This document shows positions 43,956-55,641 of a stretch of 64,000 bases of DNA, piece after piece (positions within the stretch are counted from its first letter, which is position 1; each line of letters opens with the position of its first letter). This DNA is from Sinonovacula constricta (lineage: Eukaryota; Mollusca; Bivalvia; Cardiida; Solecurtidae): contig CM017563.1 in the NCBI GenBank assembly GCA_007844125.1, positions 36,087,921 through 36,151,920 on the forward strand. Reading direction: 5' to 3'. Under the pieces are notes generated by a model. It worked only from the letters and a program-made list of their open reading frames with translations, was not told the DNA's origin and did no database searches. The translations under genes were made by a program, and so were the position numbers.

Positions 43956-44945
43956 GCACATGTTTAAAACAAATAAGCAATGTTACATAAACCGATGTTA
44001 ATACACACTTTAATGAATTATACACAAAACACACAACCATTTTAAATGAATGCATACCAAAATACACAAACAATAATAATAAACCTAACAAATCGGTCCC
44101 ATGGTTGAACGATACATGTACTCGGCAGCTAAACAAAAAGGAAAACTGTAGAAAGAATTATATGTGTGAGAAAAAATCTAGAATTACACTTAATCTATGA
44201 CACAACGCTAGAAGAAAGGCGAGCGCGATCTTAAAGGAAGCCCGCAAAACTAGATAGGGAACGTTTTGTACCAACATCACAAATAGGACATCCAGTAAAG
44301 AATTATGAGATTTTATGAAATGACTCAGGGGGCATATCCCACAACACAGTCAACGATTCATCATTGATAATAGGCCTACTCACCCTAATTCATTATGAAA
44401 AAAGAAAAATTGGCAGCAAAATTATGTAAAATTATCAAAAAGGAACAAAGCCATGACTCCGTATACTACAGCCAAACATTCTTTTCCACAGTGCTAAATA
44501 TAGCACTAAGTGCATGCGGTAAAGAGGCTCCTGGAGAGGACTATATATAGACTTATGGGCCGACTCGCTTAGTACATTACCAGTTCTCCAACAAATAAAA
44601 GGAACGAACTTACAAGAAATAATCAGACAAATATATGTCTATTGACATGCCAAACATAACTATAGTACAGAAATACGTATTGTATATCAAGACATGTAGG
44701 AATTTTAGGCAATAAAATTGCAGACAAAAAGCGGAAATGGCACCCCGCTAAAAATCGGCATGAGCATCAAAAAATGTATTTATTTTAAGCCATTTTTAAA
44801 GAAAGCAGATGATCAATTTAAAGTTTATAAAGATTCACATAATTATGAATATGGAAATTGGAACACAAAGGTCAAAATTCACCATCATAAAATAGCCTAT
44901 GACTGAATATTTCCTAGACTCAGACTCGGAACCAGCTACCTAAAT
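43956..44945 (+). mobile_element. Decayed I-group LINE copy with an internal RT deletion
   Basis: The plus strand reads IPKYTNNNNKPNKSVPWLND (44056-44112), the same linker as IPKYKNTLNEPSKVVPWWNN in the full LINE. ARRKASAILKEARKT and SSKEL follow, then SACGKEAPGED (44510-44542). It next jumps to the RNase H region (WADSLSTLPVLQQIKG) and the C-terminal segment GTPLKIGMSIKKCIYF ... VYKDSHNYEYGNWNTKVKIH (44735-44885). About 1.6 kb of RT and RNase H coding sequence is missing at 44540-44550. Many stops are present. Confidence 0.75.
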
Positions 44946-45241
44946 CATACAAGTTAACATCTTTTACCTTATGTGGATCCTCAGCTTCCTTTTATCCTCG
45001 ATATAACAAAAATCGCCTTAACTCATGTACGTGCAAGGTCCTACTGGATTAATGACAATACACACGAAAGGTTTGTTTCACTACACTCCACTACTTGTTG
45101 CAGTCTCTGTATTCCGGGTAAGGACATGACCGCTGAGCTTTACTTGCTATTTATAACCACCCTTCACATCCATGTAGGAGGGCGTTGTTACATACGTCGT
45201 TGAATTTTACGACAGTTTACTAACCATGGTCTCGGTATCAT

Positions 45242-45523
45242 GTGAAAAGTACTACTGGTTTAAGTAAACCACGGGTGCATGTTCCTTTCGAAATCGTGAA
45301 TAACCGAACTGTTGTGGTCTACGAACAAAAATATACGTCAGGGCCATTTGATATCGGGCAGACAAGTAACTCGTTTCTTGTTCTCATTTTTATAAGAGCC
45401 GGGGTACCCAATTGCAATTTTCTTTTAAAAGACATAGAGTTTACCAATGTTGACAGAACCTCTGCCATTTTACGCATTGCAATACCCTGTTTATTTTTAT
45501 CTTCTGCTACAGACTTGCTTTAG
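45242..45523 (+). CDS. Unrecognised 90-codon open frame
   Basis: The frame reads PRVHVPFEIVNNRTVVVYEQ, then GPFDIGQTSNSFLVLIFIRA and DIEFTNVDRTSAILRIAIPC. Composition is balanced with alternating hydrophobic strands, more protein-like than the surrounding frames. It has no known motif, no clear splice sites and no neighbours that help. It could be an exon, a viral-derived fragment or chance. Confidence 0.18.
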   Translation: MKSTTGLSKPRVHVPFEIVNNRTVVVYEQKYTSGPFDIGQTSNSFLVLIFIRAGVPNCNFLLKDIEFTNVDRTSAILRIAIPCLFLSSATDLL

Positions 45524-46650
45524 TTGCCGTCATGCTCACTGACAAACCGTGACAAACACTGTTTATTTTTTAATTCATACTTTTCAGACAAAATGCTAGC
45601 TGCATATATCAGTATATGGGCTTTTTTCGGAGCATATCTGCAGAATTATTATCTGTATAACAAAAACAAACCACCATCCCCTTAACGAAAGAAAGCAAAC
45701 GAAAACAAAACAAACAAACAAACAACTAAATTATTGAACGAAACTTATATGATCGAAGTGTCATACGATGCTGCCGTCACGTCACTAGTACGGAGAAAGG
45801 TCATATAAAGAGTGTGACAACTAACTTCATGCATATGAAACATTGGCCATTTATCGGCGTGTTATTTACTTTAGGCAACTAACATCCATTTACACAATAA
45901 CACATATCAAACAAAATTATTTTCCAATATACACGATTCGTTGCTATAGTTACATATATGCATACTTACTTCAAGGGTACAAAAGTGGTGACTTCTACAA
46001 ATTGAGGTCTTACAGAATTCGAGTGAAAAACATGCCTGCGAATGTCAACATCACGCAGTTATAGCACAGTCTCTTCCATGCATTGTTTAACTTCATATGC
46101 ATTTTAGCAAAACATTGTAACAATAACGACACCTATATAATCGCAAATTAAAAAATCGTTAAATCTCTCTAAGGAAAGTATTCCTTTAATAGTAAGTGTA
46201 TGAAACACAGAAATGAATGAAATTTCGATTTAATGTTGTAATAGATTTTGAAAATACCGACTTAAAATATAGAGCATATGTAACCTACAATAGATATTAT
46301 AGTAACGGACAAAATGGTTTTCAATCGAAATATTCACAAACCTTAACTTGTATGTTCGTTTACAATTGTGGTGCATGTCTACTTGGTACACCCTCGATAT
46401 AAATGTTATCTCACTTTCCAGCAGTGGATAAGTGCACTTTTTGAAAGTCATCAAAACATGTCTTTAGACGTTTACAATAAATTGCAAATGGTTTTTTAAA
46501 GCATTTTACGTACCACACCGTCGAAAATTGCCATCAGAATGTTTCGTTTTATCGACGCGCCAGTGTCAACTTTTCTTCAGCACACGTGTGACCAGCATGC
46601 TCGGTAATTTGCTCGCAAACATTATTTGCTTAATTATTTTGTGTTATTAA
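45524..46650. other. AT-rich non-coding, nothing recognised
   Basis: No exon or repeat is supported. Confidence 0.3.
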
Positions 46651-46661
46651 TATTTTTCCAG

Positions 46662-46777
46662 GAAAATAAAATAAAGATATACTTCTGTGGAAGTACAACA
46701 GCAGACCGTCAGAATGCGCCAATCTATGGACATTTGATCAGTCAGATGAAGAGCTATGGAAACGTCATCACAGAGCA
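46662..46777 (+). pseudogene. DNPH1 pseudogene: single exon, start codon lost, 3' part replaced by a repeat
   Basis: After an acceptor tatttttccag the frame reads KIYFCGSTTADRQNAPIYGH then SYGNVITEQ. This is clearly coding exon 1 of DNPH1. The ATG of the other copies is ATA here (46671-46673). The reading breaks inside the conserved LTEH(V) segment at about 46777, where a dispersed repeat (aagatggctgccttaaactg) begins. No donor or further exons follow on this strand. The intron sequence just upstream (gtgttattaatattttt) matches the same position of the 1181 copy, which suggests common origin with that paralog. Confidence 0.85.
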
Positions 46778-46826
46778 AGATGGCTGCCTTAAACTGTCTT
46801 ATCAGTGCCTATGACATCACATGGAA
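46776..46826 (+). repeat. Dispersed repeat, second copy at 62515-62568 (minus)
   Basis: aagatggctgccttaaactg, tcttat, then gtgcctatgacatcaca. The same text appears reversed at 62515-62568, about 1.4 kb upstream of the intact DNPH1 coding exons and in the same sense relative to DNPH1. Confidence 0.7.
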
Positions 46827-46977
46827 ACATTCTGTTAGCACTGGAGTCACATTAATTCTGTTACTATTCAAAAGTTAGGTGTGAAATATTAACGTTTTAA
46901 ATCAATTTCGTTGTTTTATTTGTAACGATTGAAAATCCTAAAACGTATTAAAGCTGCGAGCTTTAGTTGGGATGGGT

Positions 46978-47240
46978 TTTGCCGGCATTTTTGCATGTGC
47001 AGTGACATTTCTATCATTATAGCACAGGGGAACTTTTGAGGTGTCCAGGGACTGAACCCGGCCGGTCCAATATACTGACACCGACGAGTCAGGCGTAATG
47101 ATGTCCCCTTAGCCCCGAGCGATAGGAGGGAAGCCACTACTGCCAACTTTAAAGTCTTTGGTTTTACCCGGCCGGGGTTTGAACCCGCGACCTCCCGATC
47201 CGCAAGCCGATGCTCTACCGCTTGAGCTATTGCAGCCGGT
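46978..47240 (-). mobile_element. tRNA-derived SINE, family A, copy 2
   Basis: The reverse complement matches 18978-19247 throughout: head with ctcaagcggtagagcatcgg and gggttcaaaccccg B box, then body with gcctgactcgtcggtgtcag and end ctataatgatagaaatgtca. The frame reading REVAGSNPGRVKPKTLKL recurs, confirming that it comes from the repeat. Confidence 0.85.
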
Positions 47241-47607
47241 GTTTGAGTTTTAATTGGGATGTCCTTTTTAAAAGTGACGCAAGCGCCGCCGGGTTCGGGC
47301 GTAACGGTGCTCAGAGAGGAATTGACAAACATATTGTTTTATGCACTGTTTGCAGTTAATGTTATCTACAACCAATAACCTGTTCCCAATACATTTATTC
47401 TTATGGTAAAGCAAGTTAAGTGCAGAGCCTTCAATATAAAATATAAAAAACCCTTACAAAAAATGTCTTAGTTCCGGTGTGAAAACTGTTGATAAATTCA
47501 GAACCAACTGACATTTTGTTTATTAAATTTGTTATCGTCTTTGTCACAGTTTTGTTCTTATCAGAAACGTTTGCAATGAGTTTACGTTTTGAATGATATA
47601 CTTTGTA

Positions 47608-47610
<3 letters not shown>
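47241..47610. other. Non-coding, nothing recognised
   Basis: AT-rich sequence between the SINE and a TA microsatellite. Confidence 0.3.

Positions 47611-47613
<3 letters not shown>

Positions 47614-47690
<77 letters not shown>
47614..47690. repeat. Microsatellite (TA)n
   Basis: Uninterrupted ta dinucleotides. The YIYIYI open frame across it is not a gene. Confidence 0.95.
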
Positions 47691-47693
<3 letters not shown>

Positions 47694-47815
47694 GTGCATA
47701 AAAACCAAGAGTTCTCATTAAGAATTTTGATGAGTAACATAATTGTTTAATTCAAGTGTACAACGCATTGAAAAGCACGCACAAGTCTTCAACTGCAACC
47801 GGCCCCGCGCCCCCT

Positions 47816-47852
47816 CTGTCTCTGTCTCTGTCTCTGTCTCTCTGTCTCTCTG

Positions 47853-47938
<86 letters not shown>

Positions 47939-47975
47939 ACACACACACACGCTCACAGACACACACACACACACA
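47816..47975. repeat. Compound microsatellite (GTCTCT)n, (CT)n, (CA)n
   Basis: tctgtctc repeats pass into a long ct run, then into a ca run at 47939-47975. Confidence 0.95.
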
Positions 47976-48309
47976 TCTTCCTTAAATATAGCTTGTGCAG
48001 TGGGATAAAAGTTGCAACACTTACATCCGATAACAGAAATTATTTAAATAAACAATTGTTTCTTTATTATTGCATTGGTAGAAAAGTAAGGTTTTAAATA
48101 AATGCTCATTAGTGCTACAGGACGCGATACACTAAGTTCAAAATTAACTCCCAGTTATTTATTTCGTCAAAACTATATCCACCTGTGATCTGAATTTAAA
48201 ATCCCAAACGCTCAATTCTTTTCGAACGATTGCGGTAACTTTAAACTGAGATGCTGAGATGATACGAATGATCTCTGTCAGACATACCCAAGCAGAGGCA
48301 GTGAAGCCC

Positions 48310-48600
48310 TGCGCTGGATATCACAGATATCTCAGCCTAGTAGATAATGCATAGTCAGTGGAACACTCGATCAAATAAACGAGCGCTTATCGTTTCGAAC
48401 TTTTCATTTAGACAATGAATGCTATTTCTACGCAGCATTGTTCATTCAGCAATCTGCAGTTTATTTATATCTGCATTGCACAATACTGTCACTTGAACAT
48501 CTGTGTTAAATAGATTATAATATTTTTTTATCATTTGAGGCATGTGTCTAATCTCCTTCGACATACATATTGGTTTCGGTACATGCACTACTTTTTCCCA
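48310..48600. repeat. Segment homologous to the DNPH1 3' flank (58520-58790)
   Basis: tagataatgcatagtcagt (48340-48358) equals 58554-58572. The following stretches are diverged but collinear: gcattgttcattcagcaatc, ctgcattgcacaatact, tttgaggcatgtgtct against gcattcttcattcataaaac, ctgcactacaaagtac, tttgaggcatatctgg. Orientation is that of a minus-strand DNPH1 gene. No DNPH1 exon 4 was found to its right. Confidence 0.6.
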
Positions 48601-48639
48601 AGCACTTGCTGACCTTGGGTAATAAAGGTCATGAGGGGT

Positions 48640-50344
48640 CAATCTTCGTACTTCCGAATTTCAGCTTTCTCATAATCCATAACACAGAAATGTGTATTTT
48701 GGTAATAGGTTAACGATGAACGTTGTTATTAAAACCACTGTATCTTATTATTTCCATCTTGGCTTTGTAACAATTTTTGGGAAAGTTTCATAACGATGGA
48801 AGGACTGTAAAGCACAAGCACGTTTCAAATATAATTGCTTTGGGAAGGTTTATCATTTACGCCATCGACAGCAGTATGCGCTTAATTTACCTTAAAATTG
48901 TATGACTTTCAAGTGGTAGGGATTGATTTCAAGCAGGAATTTAAGAATTGTCAGAAATGTAGTCGGAGTAAATAAGCTAAAAGGGCATTGTCATTCGTTT
49001 AGATAAGATGAATGATCTTCGTGAATAATAATTTATTACAATCATTTTTAGATACCTGGGAACGTTGAACAAAAACTCCCTAGTATTCACAACACTTTTC
49101 TTCATCTATTTTTGTTTTATTTAAAAGCACATTCCATAATGGCGTGGATGAATATCAGTGCACAGCAACAACAAAACTACATGTATAGCTAGGGACTTAT
49201 GGATAATGCCTGTATTCACCAACAATTCTTATACCAACTATAAAAGCTTATTTATGACGTTTCAATGCGATTTTAAGCTTAAAGTATCAAAATTTAAGTG
49301 GCATGCAAAAATATAGACATGTAGATGAATACATAAAATAAATACATTGTGGACTGAAATCCATGACTTGAGCAATTCTTACTAAAGAATATTTGGTGAA
49401 TAGTGGCCTTAGACGTTTGACTTATTCAAAGGGTATTATGCAGTAATATAAATCCGCAGCTGTTTGACAATGTCTTTTTAAACAAAATAAACCGAGAATG
49501 CCGATGTTAACAATGCATTTTGTAATTACGGATGTAGCAGACGACAAGGAAGAAAACAGTAGCAGATAATCTAGTTTAAATCAGGATTACTATTCGTTAC
49601 TCTCAAATATTCATGTAGGCCTAATAAATTGACAGTACAACAGTGTAAAAAAGACATCGTCTTGTTTAAAACGCATGTTCTCACGTCCGTTCTCTTTCTT
49701 GTATGTAAACAGGCTTTAAATGACTGGTACACCATCCCTGTTCTGTCACATGGCACGGCTCGACTGCTTAATGCCATTTTAAACGTGATCTGGCGGCACA
49801 TCTTGCATTTCATTGGGGTTGCATTTCATTGCGGGAGAAATCTAACACACAATGTCTTTCTATTTATCGTGAATGTTGAAAGGTAATACCAATAACGTGT
49901 TTTAAGAATGTTGTTTAGAGTGATATCCCCTTGCTAGATTAGAATAACAACTTGTTTCAAGTAATTTTTAGTCGCAATATACCATAACACATACTTGTAT
50001 TAACACGCAATAGTAGTTGTCCCTGGTTTTCATCAAGAGGCAATTTTATTTCGTTTATTTTACATTTTTCTCACTTTCTTATTTTTCCCTTGTTAGTAAA
50101 ATAAACCTCTTAATTTATTGACAAATTTTCTACCACAGGCAATACATGAAGGTAAAGCAGTGGAGTCTATTGTGGTCTTAACAAATCTGTATTCCTAACA
50201 GATTATTTGAAATGTTTAACCAAACACAACCCTGGTAAACAGGAAACATACAAGAAGAAAAGTCATTTATTTATTGCGAAGCATCAAAGGCGACGAAAAT
50301 AACTAGAACAGATAAACACGTTAAAGCAATATGGGAGCAGTCGC
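48640..50344. other. AT-rich non-coding, nothing recognised
   Basis: The overlapping open frames at 49571-49886 on both strands have no domain and no splice support. Confidence 0.3.
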
Positions 50345-50435
50345 AAGACAAAGGTATTGACATGCAAGCCAAATGTAAAAAAAAGAAATCTTCGATGAGG
50401 CATTTAACAAAAAAAAATCCAACTACAGAGATATG
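50345..50435 (+). repeat. Fragment of the 650-bp-unit family
   Basis: gacaaaggtattgacatgca, agccaaatgtaaa, then gatgaggcatttaac corresponds to the caaaggtatttcacatgcaa ... gatgagtcatttaag part of the 650-bp unit. Confidence 0.55.
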
Positions 50436-51635
50436 ATCTTTCCTTGGTCCCAGAGATGGAGACTAAGGCTCCCAGAGAGGGAGATTGGGATGCCAGGGAG
50501 GGAGATTTCCGCGAATGCGCGGTAAATTGACCATGTGGCTTATTTCTATTTATAAAATAGTATTTTTGTCCTTTTTAGTGATAAAAGTTTTCTTCACAAT
50601 ATTTTTAAGTGAATTTTGAAATATATCTAACATAGTTCACCATCACTAAATTGTATACTTTGGTTTTAAGCGTGTGGCCTACAAAAACAACAACAGCCAT
50701 ACATGGTGTAAGCAAGTCAAGTGTCAACACTTACTAAAGAATTGAAAAAAGGTTTTCAAAGTGATTTAAATATATTATACCGTCAAATTCAATTTTATAT
50801 AATAATATTTATGTACTTATGAAGATGTTAAATTTGAAATAATGAGTAGGCAAGCATAAACATACTTTAATAAATTTGTAAGTTAGTGACAAAATAGTTT
50901 TGATAATTAAAAAATATTAGTGGTAAACACAATTATTATACAATTATTGCCTGAAAAATAAAGTTAAATGAATTAAGAATACAGTGTACATGAACTAATA
51001 AACTAATTTGAAAAAGCAAGGTGCAGTAGCCTTACATTACACATATCATAATTGTTCAGGTAGTGTGTTTCAGGAAGATAATGTTGTTGTTTTTTTGTTC
51101 CTCAGTAAGTTTAGCTTTTTCTAAAATTAACCCACTTCACGAATTTTAAAGTGGGGTAGATGAAGACAAAAACTGAGAGAAACAGTAAGCAGAACGATCT
51201 GGCATATCATTGATCCCTGTGGAAATATTGCTGTAACGTATAAAAGTAATTACCTAGTTATCTGCTAATGTGGTTAATAATTACACATTGAACTGACATT
51301 AAAGTATCACTTAACAAAAGTTTCTTTCAAGTGAAAGTTAGTTTGTTATTCAATACAAGACCGAAATAGTACAAAATATAAAATGGCTTAATATGAAAAG
51401 CAGTATTAATATCATTCAAGGATACTTTTAGTTTAGTACATCTAGGGGAAAGAATGTAGTCACGAAAGTAATAGTTAGTCTGAATATATTCTGTGTTTGT
51501 TTTTTAATGTTCGTGCAAAAAAAAGAATTGCGCAAGGACTAAAATCTCATGTCGGGTCTTGGGTTAGGACCCAGAACCTCACAATCTTGAGTCCATAGCT
51601 TTGACCTTTTTAACAAGAGTACTTCTTCGTGTTAA
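50436..51635. other. AT-rich non-coding, nothing recognised
   Basis: A purine-rich patch (50455-50510, ccagagagggagattgg and similar, repeated three times) is the only local structure seen. Confidence 0.3.
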
Positions 51636-51759
51636 TAAATTGTGATTTGATATTGGCCTTGTTATTTTTTGTCCGAGTGCAGTCGTATTGGTCCTAGTCC
51701 TATGGCCAATACGACTGACCCTTGGAAAATATCAGGGCCAAAATCAAATCACTTATTTA
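51636..51759. repeat. Foldback (MITE-like) element, about 124 bp
   Basis: Outer arms: taaattgtgatttgatattg (51636-51655) pairs with the reverse of caaaatcaaatcacttattt near 51739-51758. Inner arms: GTCGTATTGG (51682-51691) and CCAATACGAC (51706-51715) are perfect. It is too symmetric to be chance. No coding content. Confidence 0.7.
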
Positions 51760-52090
51760 TTGACAATTGTATTATATAACTACATGTACTTATAACATTT
51801 CACATTTAATACTTAGTTTTTTGCATTAATCCAAGTCAGAAAATCTTTGTTTTTTGTTGTGTTTTTTTTTGTGAAATCTACACTTGTAAAATTATATCAC
51901 AATACTACCAATTCATGCTGTGAATGTTTGAAAACTGAGAATATTTTGTTTCATAAATTTATGCAACCTGTCGCGTCTACACATAGACCGAGTTAAAGCA
52001 AAATGGCTACCATTTCCCAAATCTTGTTGAAATCTATATCATTATTAGCCCTGTCTTATAAGCCAATCAAATCACATCAAATGCGGGCTT

Positions 52091-52137
52091 TATATCAATA
52101 TCACTTTTCGGCCCGTGCGAAAAGGTGATATTGATAT
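52091..52137. repeat. Long hairpin with about 19-bp arms
   Basis: ATATCAATATCACTTTTCG (52092-52110) pairs with CGAAAAGGTGATATTGATAT (52118-52137), with one bulged base and a 7-base loop GCCCGTG. Confidence 0.75.
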
Positions 52138-52644
52138 TGGCACTGTTTTAAAGCAGGCCGTCGTGTTATTGAATGTAGCAGGTGATTTTTATAGGCATAA
52201 TAACGTATAGTTATTTAATAAAAGCATGTTATAAATGCTTTCTTCGTGTGTTGGACATTTATTGATGATCATACAAATCCAGTAAGAACTGTTTGGAAAT
52301 TTTACGGGCCTAAAGTTTGAATTTTGAAGTCCCATCCTAATTTTATGACCTTGGCCTCTTTTACAAGAACACTTAAAGCATTATTTCTGGCAATTTTTGG
52401 CTAGGCACGGTTTCGTTGCTAATAGTTAATTTTATTTTGTTGGCATGAAGTCCGAACATCAAAGGGTGTACCGAGAAGCAGTTCTAGCTACTTACGTAAA
52501 GTATGAATATGTGAGGGCGTTCCGAGAAACCACGTCAATTACGATCAGGTTTAGACATTTTAATAATAAAAAGAAATAAAATCTCTCATTTTCTGCCATG
52601 TTTGAGTGCAATTTACATGCACACAAAAATAAATATAAAATTAC

Positions 52645-54605
52645 ACAAGAGGGCCATGATGGCCCTTAATCGCTCACCTGATGACACAGGCTTTACGTAG
52701 GCTCAAATCTGGCAGTAAGTAATTAAGAGTAATTTACTTAAGAAATCTTTGGTGAAGATTGGACCATTAGTGTGGCCACTGGGTTGATAACATTTTCTAG
52801 AATTTTACCAAGTAACCTACTGAATCCACATGACTCACTTCAAAACATGTGTAAGATTTCATACTGGCAAACATGATGGTCAAGTTTGGTGAAGACTGGG
52901 CCATCAATGTAGCCTCTTAAGTGTTTTCACAAGCTTTTTCTAAAATTTGACCTAATGACCTACTTTATGACCCCACGAGACCCAATAACGAACTTATCCA
53001 AGATTTCATGTTGACAAACATTATGACCAAGTTTGATGAAGATTGGCCTATAAGTGTGTTACAAGCTTTTTCTAAGATTTGACCTTGTGACCTACTTTTT
53101 GACCCCACGTGACCCAGTTACAAACTCATCTGAGATGTCATGTAGACAAACATTCTGACCAAGTTTGGTGAAGATTGGGCTATAAATGTGGCCTCTAGTG
53201 TGTTCACAAGCTTTTTCTAAGATTTGACATAGTGACCTACTTTTTGACCCCACGTAACCCAGTTACGAACTCATCCAAGATTTCATGCAGATAAACATTC
53301 TGACCAAGTTTGGTGAAGATTGGGCTATAAATGTGGCCTCCAGTGTGTTCACAAGCTTTTTCTAAGATTTGACCTAGTGACCTACTTTTTGATCCCACGT
53401 GACCCAGTTACGAACTCATCTAAGATTTCATGCAGCCAAACATTCTGACCAAGTTTGGTGAAGATTGGGCTATAAATGTGGCCTCTAGTGTGTTCACAAG
53501 CTTTTTCTAAGATTTGACCTAGTGACCTACTTTTTGACCCCACGTGACCCAGTTACGAACTCATCCAAGATTTCATGCAGACAAACATTCTGACCAAGTT
53601 TGGTGAAGATTGGGCTTTAAATGTGGCCTCTAGTGTGTTCACAAGCTTTTTCTAAGATTTGACCTAGTGACCTACATTTTGACCCCACGTGACCCAGTTA
53701 CGAACTCATCCAAGATTTCATATAGACAAACATTCTGACCAAGTTTGGTGAAGATTGGGCTATAAATGTGGCCTCTAGTGTGTTCACAAGCTTTTTCTAA
53801 GATTTGACCTAGTGACCTACTTTTTGTCCCCACGTGACCCAGTTACGAACTCATTTAAGATTTCATGCAGACAAACATTCTGACCAAGTTTGGTGAAGAT
53901 TGGGCTATAAATGTGGCCTCTAGTGTGTTCACAAGCTGTTTCTAAGATTTGACCTAGTGACCTACTTTTTGACCCCACGTGACCCAGTTACGAGCTCATC
54001 AAAGATTTCATGCAGATAAACATTCTGACCAAGTTTGGTGAAGATTGGGCTATAAATGTGGCCTCTAGTGTGTTCAAAAGCTTTTTCTAAGATTTGACCT
54101 AATGACCTACTTTTTGACCACACGTAACCCAGTTACGAACTCATCCAAGATTTTATGTAGACAAACATTCTGACCATGTTTGGTGAAGATTGGGCCATAA
54201 ATGTGGCCTCTAGTGTGTTCACAAGCTTTTTCTAAGATTTGACCTAGTGACCTACTTTTTGACCCCACGTGACCCAGTTACGAACTCATCCAAGATTTCA
54301 TGCAGACAAACATTCTGACCAAGTTTGGTGAAGATTGGGCAATAAATGTGGTGTCTAGTGTGTTCACAAGTTTTTCCTAAAATTTGACCTCGTGACCTAC
54401 TTTTTGACCCAATGTGACCCAATAATGAACTCATCCAAGATTTCATGCAGACAAACATTCTGACCAAGTTTGATGAAAATTGGATAAAAATTGTGGCCTC
54501 TAGTGTGTTCACAAGGTAAATGTTGACGACGAACGACGGACGACGGACGCCGGACGAAGCGGTATCACAAAAGCTCCCCTTGAGCACGTTGTGCTCAGGT
54601 AAGCT
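52645..54605. repeat. Large repeat element with 145-bp tandem core (about 12-13 units)
   Basis: The left end has gagggccatgatggccctta then cgctcacctga. The right end has gacggacgccggacgaagcg, then gttgtgctcaggtaagcta, so the outermost bases form a short inverted pair (GCTCACCTGA / TGCTCAGGTAAGC). Between them a 145-bp unit repeats. It contains tgacctagtgacctactttt, gacccagttacgaactcatc, caagatttcatgcagacaaa and gaccaagtttggtgaagatt. The marker acccagtta sits at 53112, 53257, 53402, 53547, 53692, 53837, 53982, 54127, 54272 and (variant) 54417, always exactly 145 bp apart. Two or three more diverged units lie to the left. The ORF at 54252-54587 comes from the repeat. Confidence 0.9.
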
Positions 54606-55633
54606 AATAAAAAATAACGCCGTTTACCGATTAAGGACCCGCTTATTATCAGGGTTATGAAGAGTTCGCACAAGACTTTCCTCATGTGCAAATTTCAGTG
54701 AACGTTCCATACATAGGCGTCTCGCTCTAGCGTGTCGACAATGATATTAATCATGGCTCGTTTCATCCTTCTGTTGCCACGTCAAATTACATTATTTTTG
54801 CGCAGGTGGGAAATTGGATTTTATTTACTAACAAACTTAAACACTTTCTGCCTCTAGTGAACATATCCAGATGACTTATTGATTCTAACTGGGTTGTAAA
54901 TCACAAAAGCAAACATAAAATTAAACATTTTAAAGTAAAAAAAATTTTTGCATACAAATTGTGTACAAATAAAACTAGTACATTTTTTTAAAAAAGTAAA
55001 ACAAAACAATTGTGAACACATCACGAAATAATTCCATGATGTAAAATGATATTATTTAATATTCATTATTTTCAAAATGAAAGAAATGTTTAGTTATCTT
55101 CCTTGTGGGGAGGTATTTTCTTATCCTCGATTTCGAACTTTCAAAATCGTGCGCAATCGCGTTCCGCGAGATTTGAGGTCAGCGGGGTTCCGGTTATGCG
55201 CTCGCTTTTAAACATAGAACAGCTGACTTACTTTCATTCCTTCTTCTAACAAAAAGAGGGACAAAGTGAATTAAAATGATATATCAAATCATCAGAAATA
55301 ATATTTATTTGCATAAAATGAAATGTGCTCGCTTTGATAATTTTATTTTGCTATGGGACAGAACGATTTCTGCTGTTCTGAAGGTTGTAACTATGAGAGA
55401 TCTCGAGGTGCCACATGCAACTTTTACAACGTGAAACACTGCGATAAAAAATTCTGTACTTTATATAAGAAGTATAATAAATTTTGTTTTTAATTTGATA
55501 ACAATTGAGAAAAGCGCTCAACCTTTAAATATTTTTCTCTCAACCAATAAAATTCCATTTCATGTGCATGCTTCAGTCTTAAGTGTTTGTCAAAAGTTTA
55601 AAAATTGGAAAGTGTTTTCTGCACTAACAACAT
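54606..55633. other. AT-rich non-coding, nothing recognised
   Basis: No exon or terminal repeat is supported. A less AT-rich patch occurs at 55130-55210. Confidence 0.3.
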
Positions 55634-55641
55634 GTATATAC

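Noticed and set aside
47431..48097. YIYI and SLSLSL repeat ORFs
   Set aside because: Translation of (TA)n and (CT)n microsatellites.
49571..49886. Overlapping ORFs on both strands
   Set aside because: No family match, no splice signals, and complementary frames of similar length suggest chance.
54252..54587. 111-codon ORF on the minus strand
   Set aside because: Produced by the 145-bp tandem repeat, whose phrases recur within the predicted protein.
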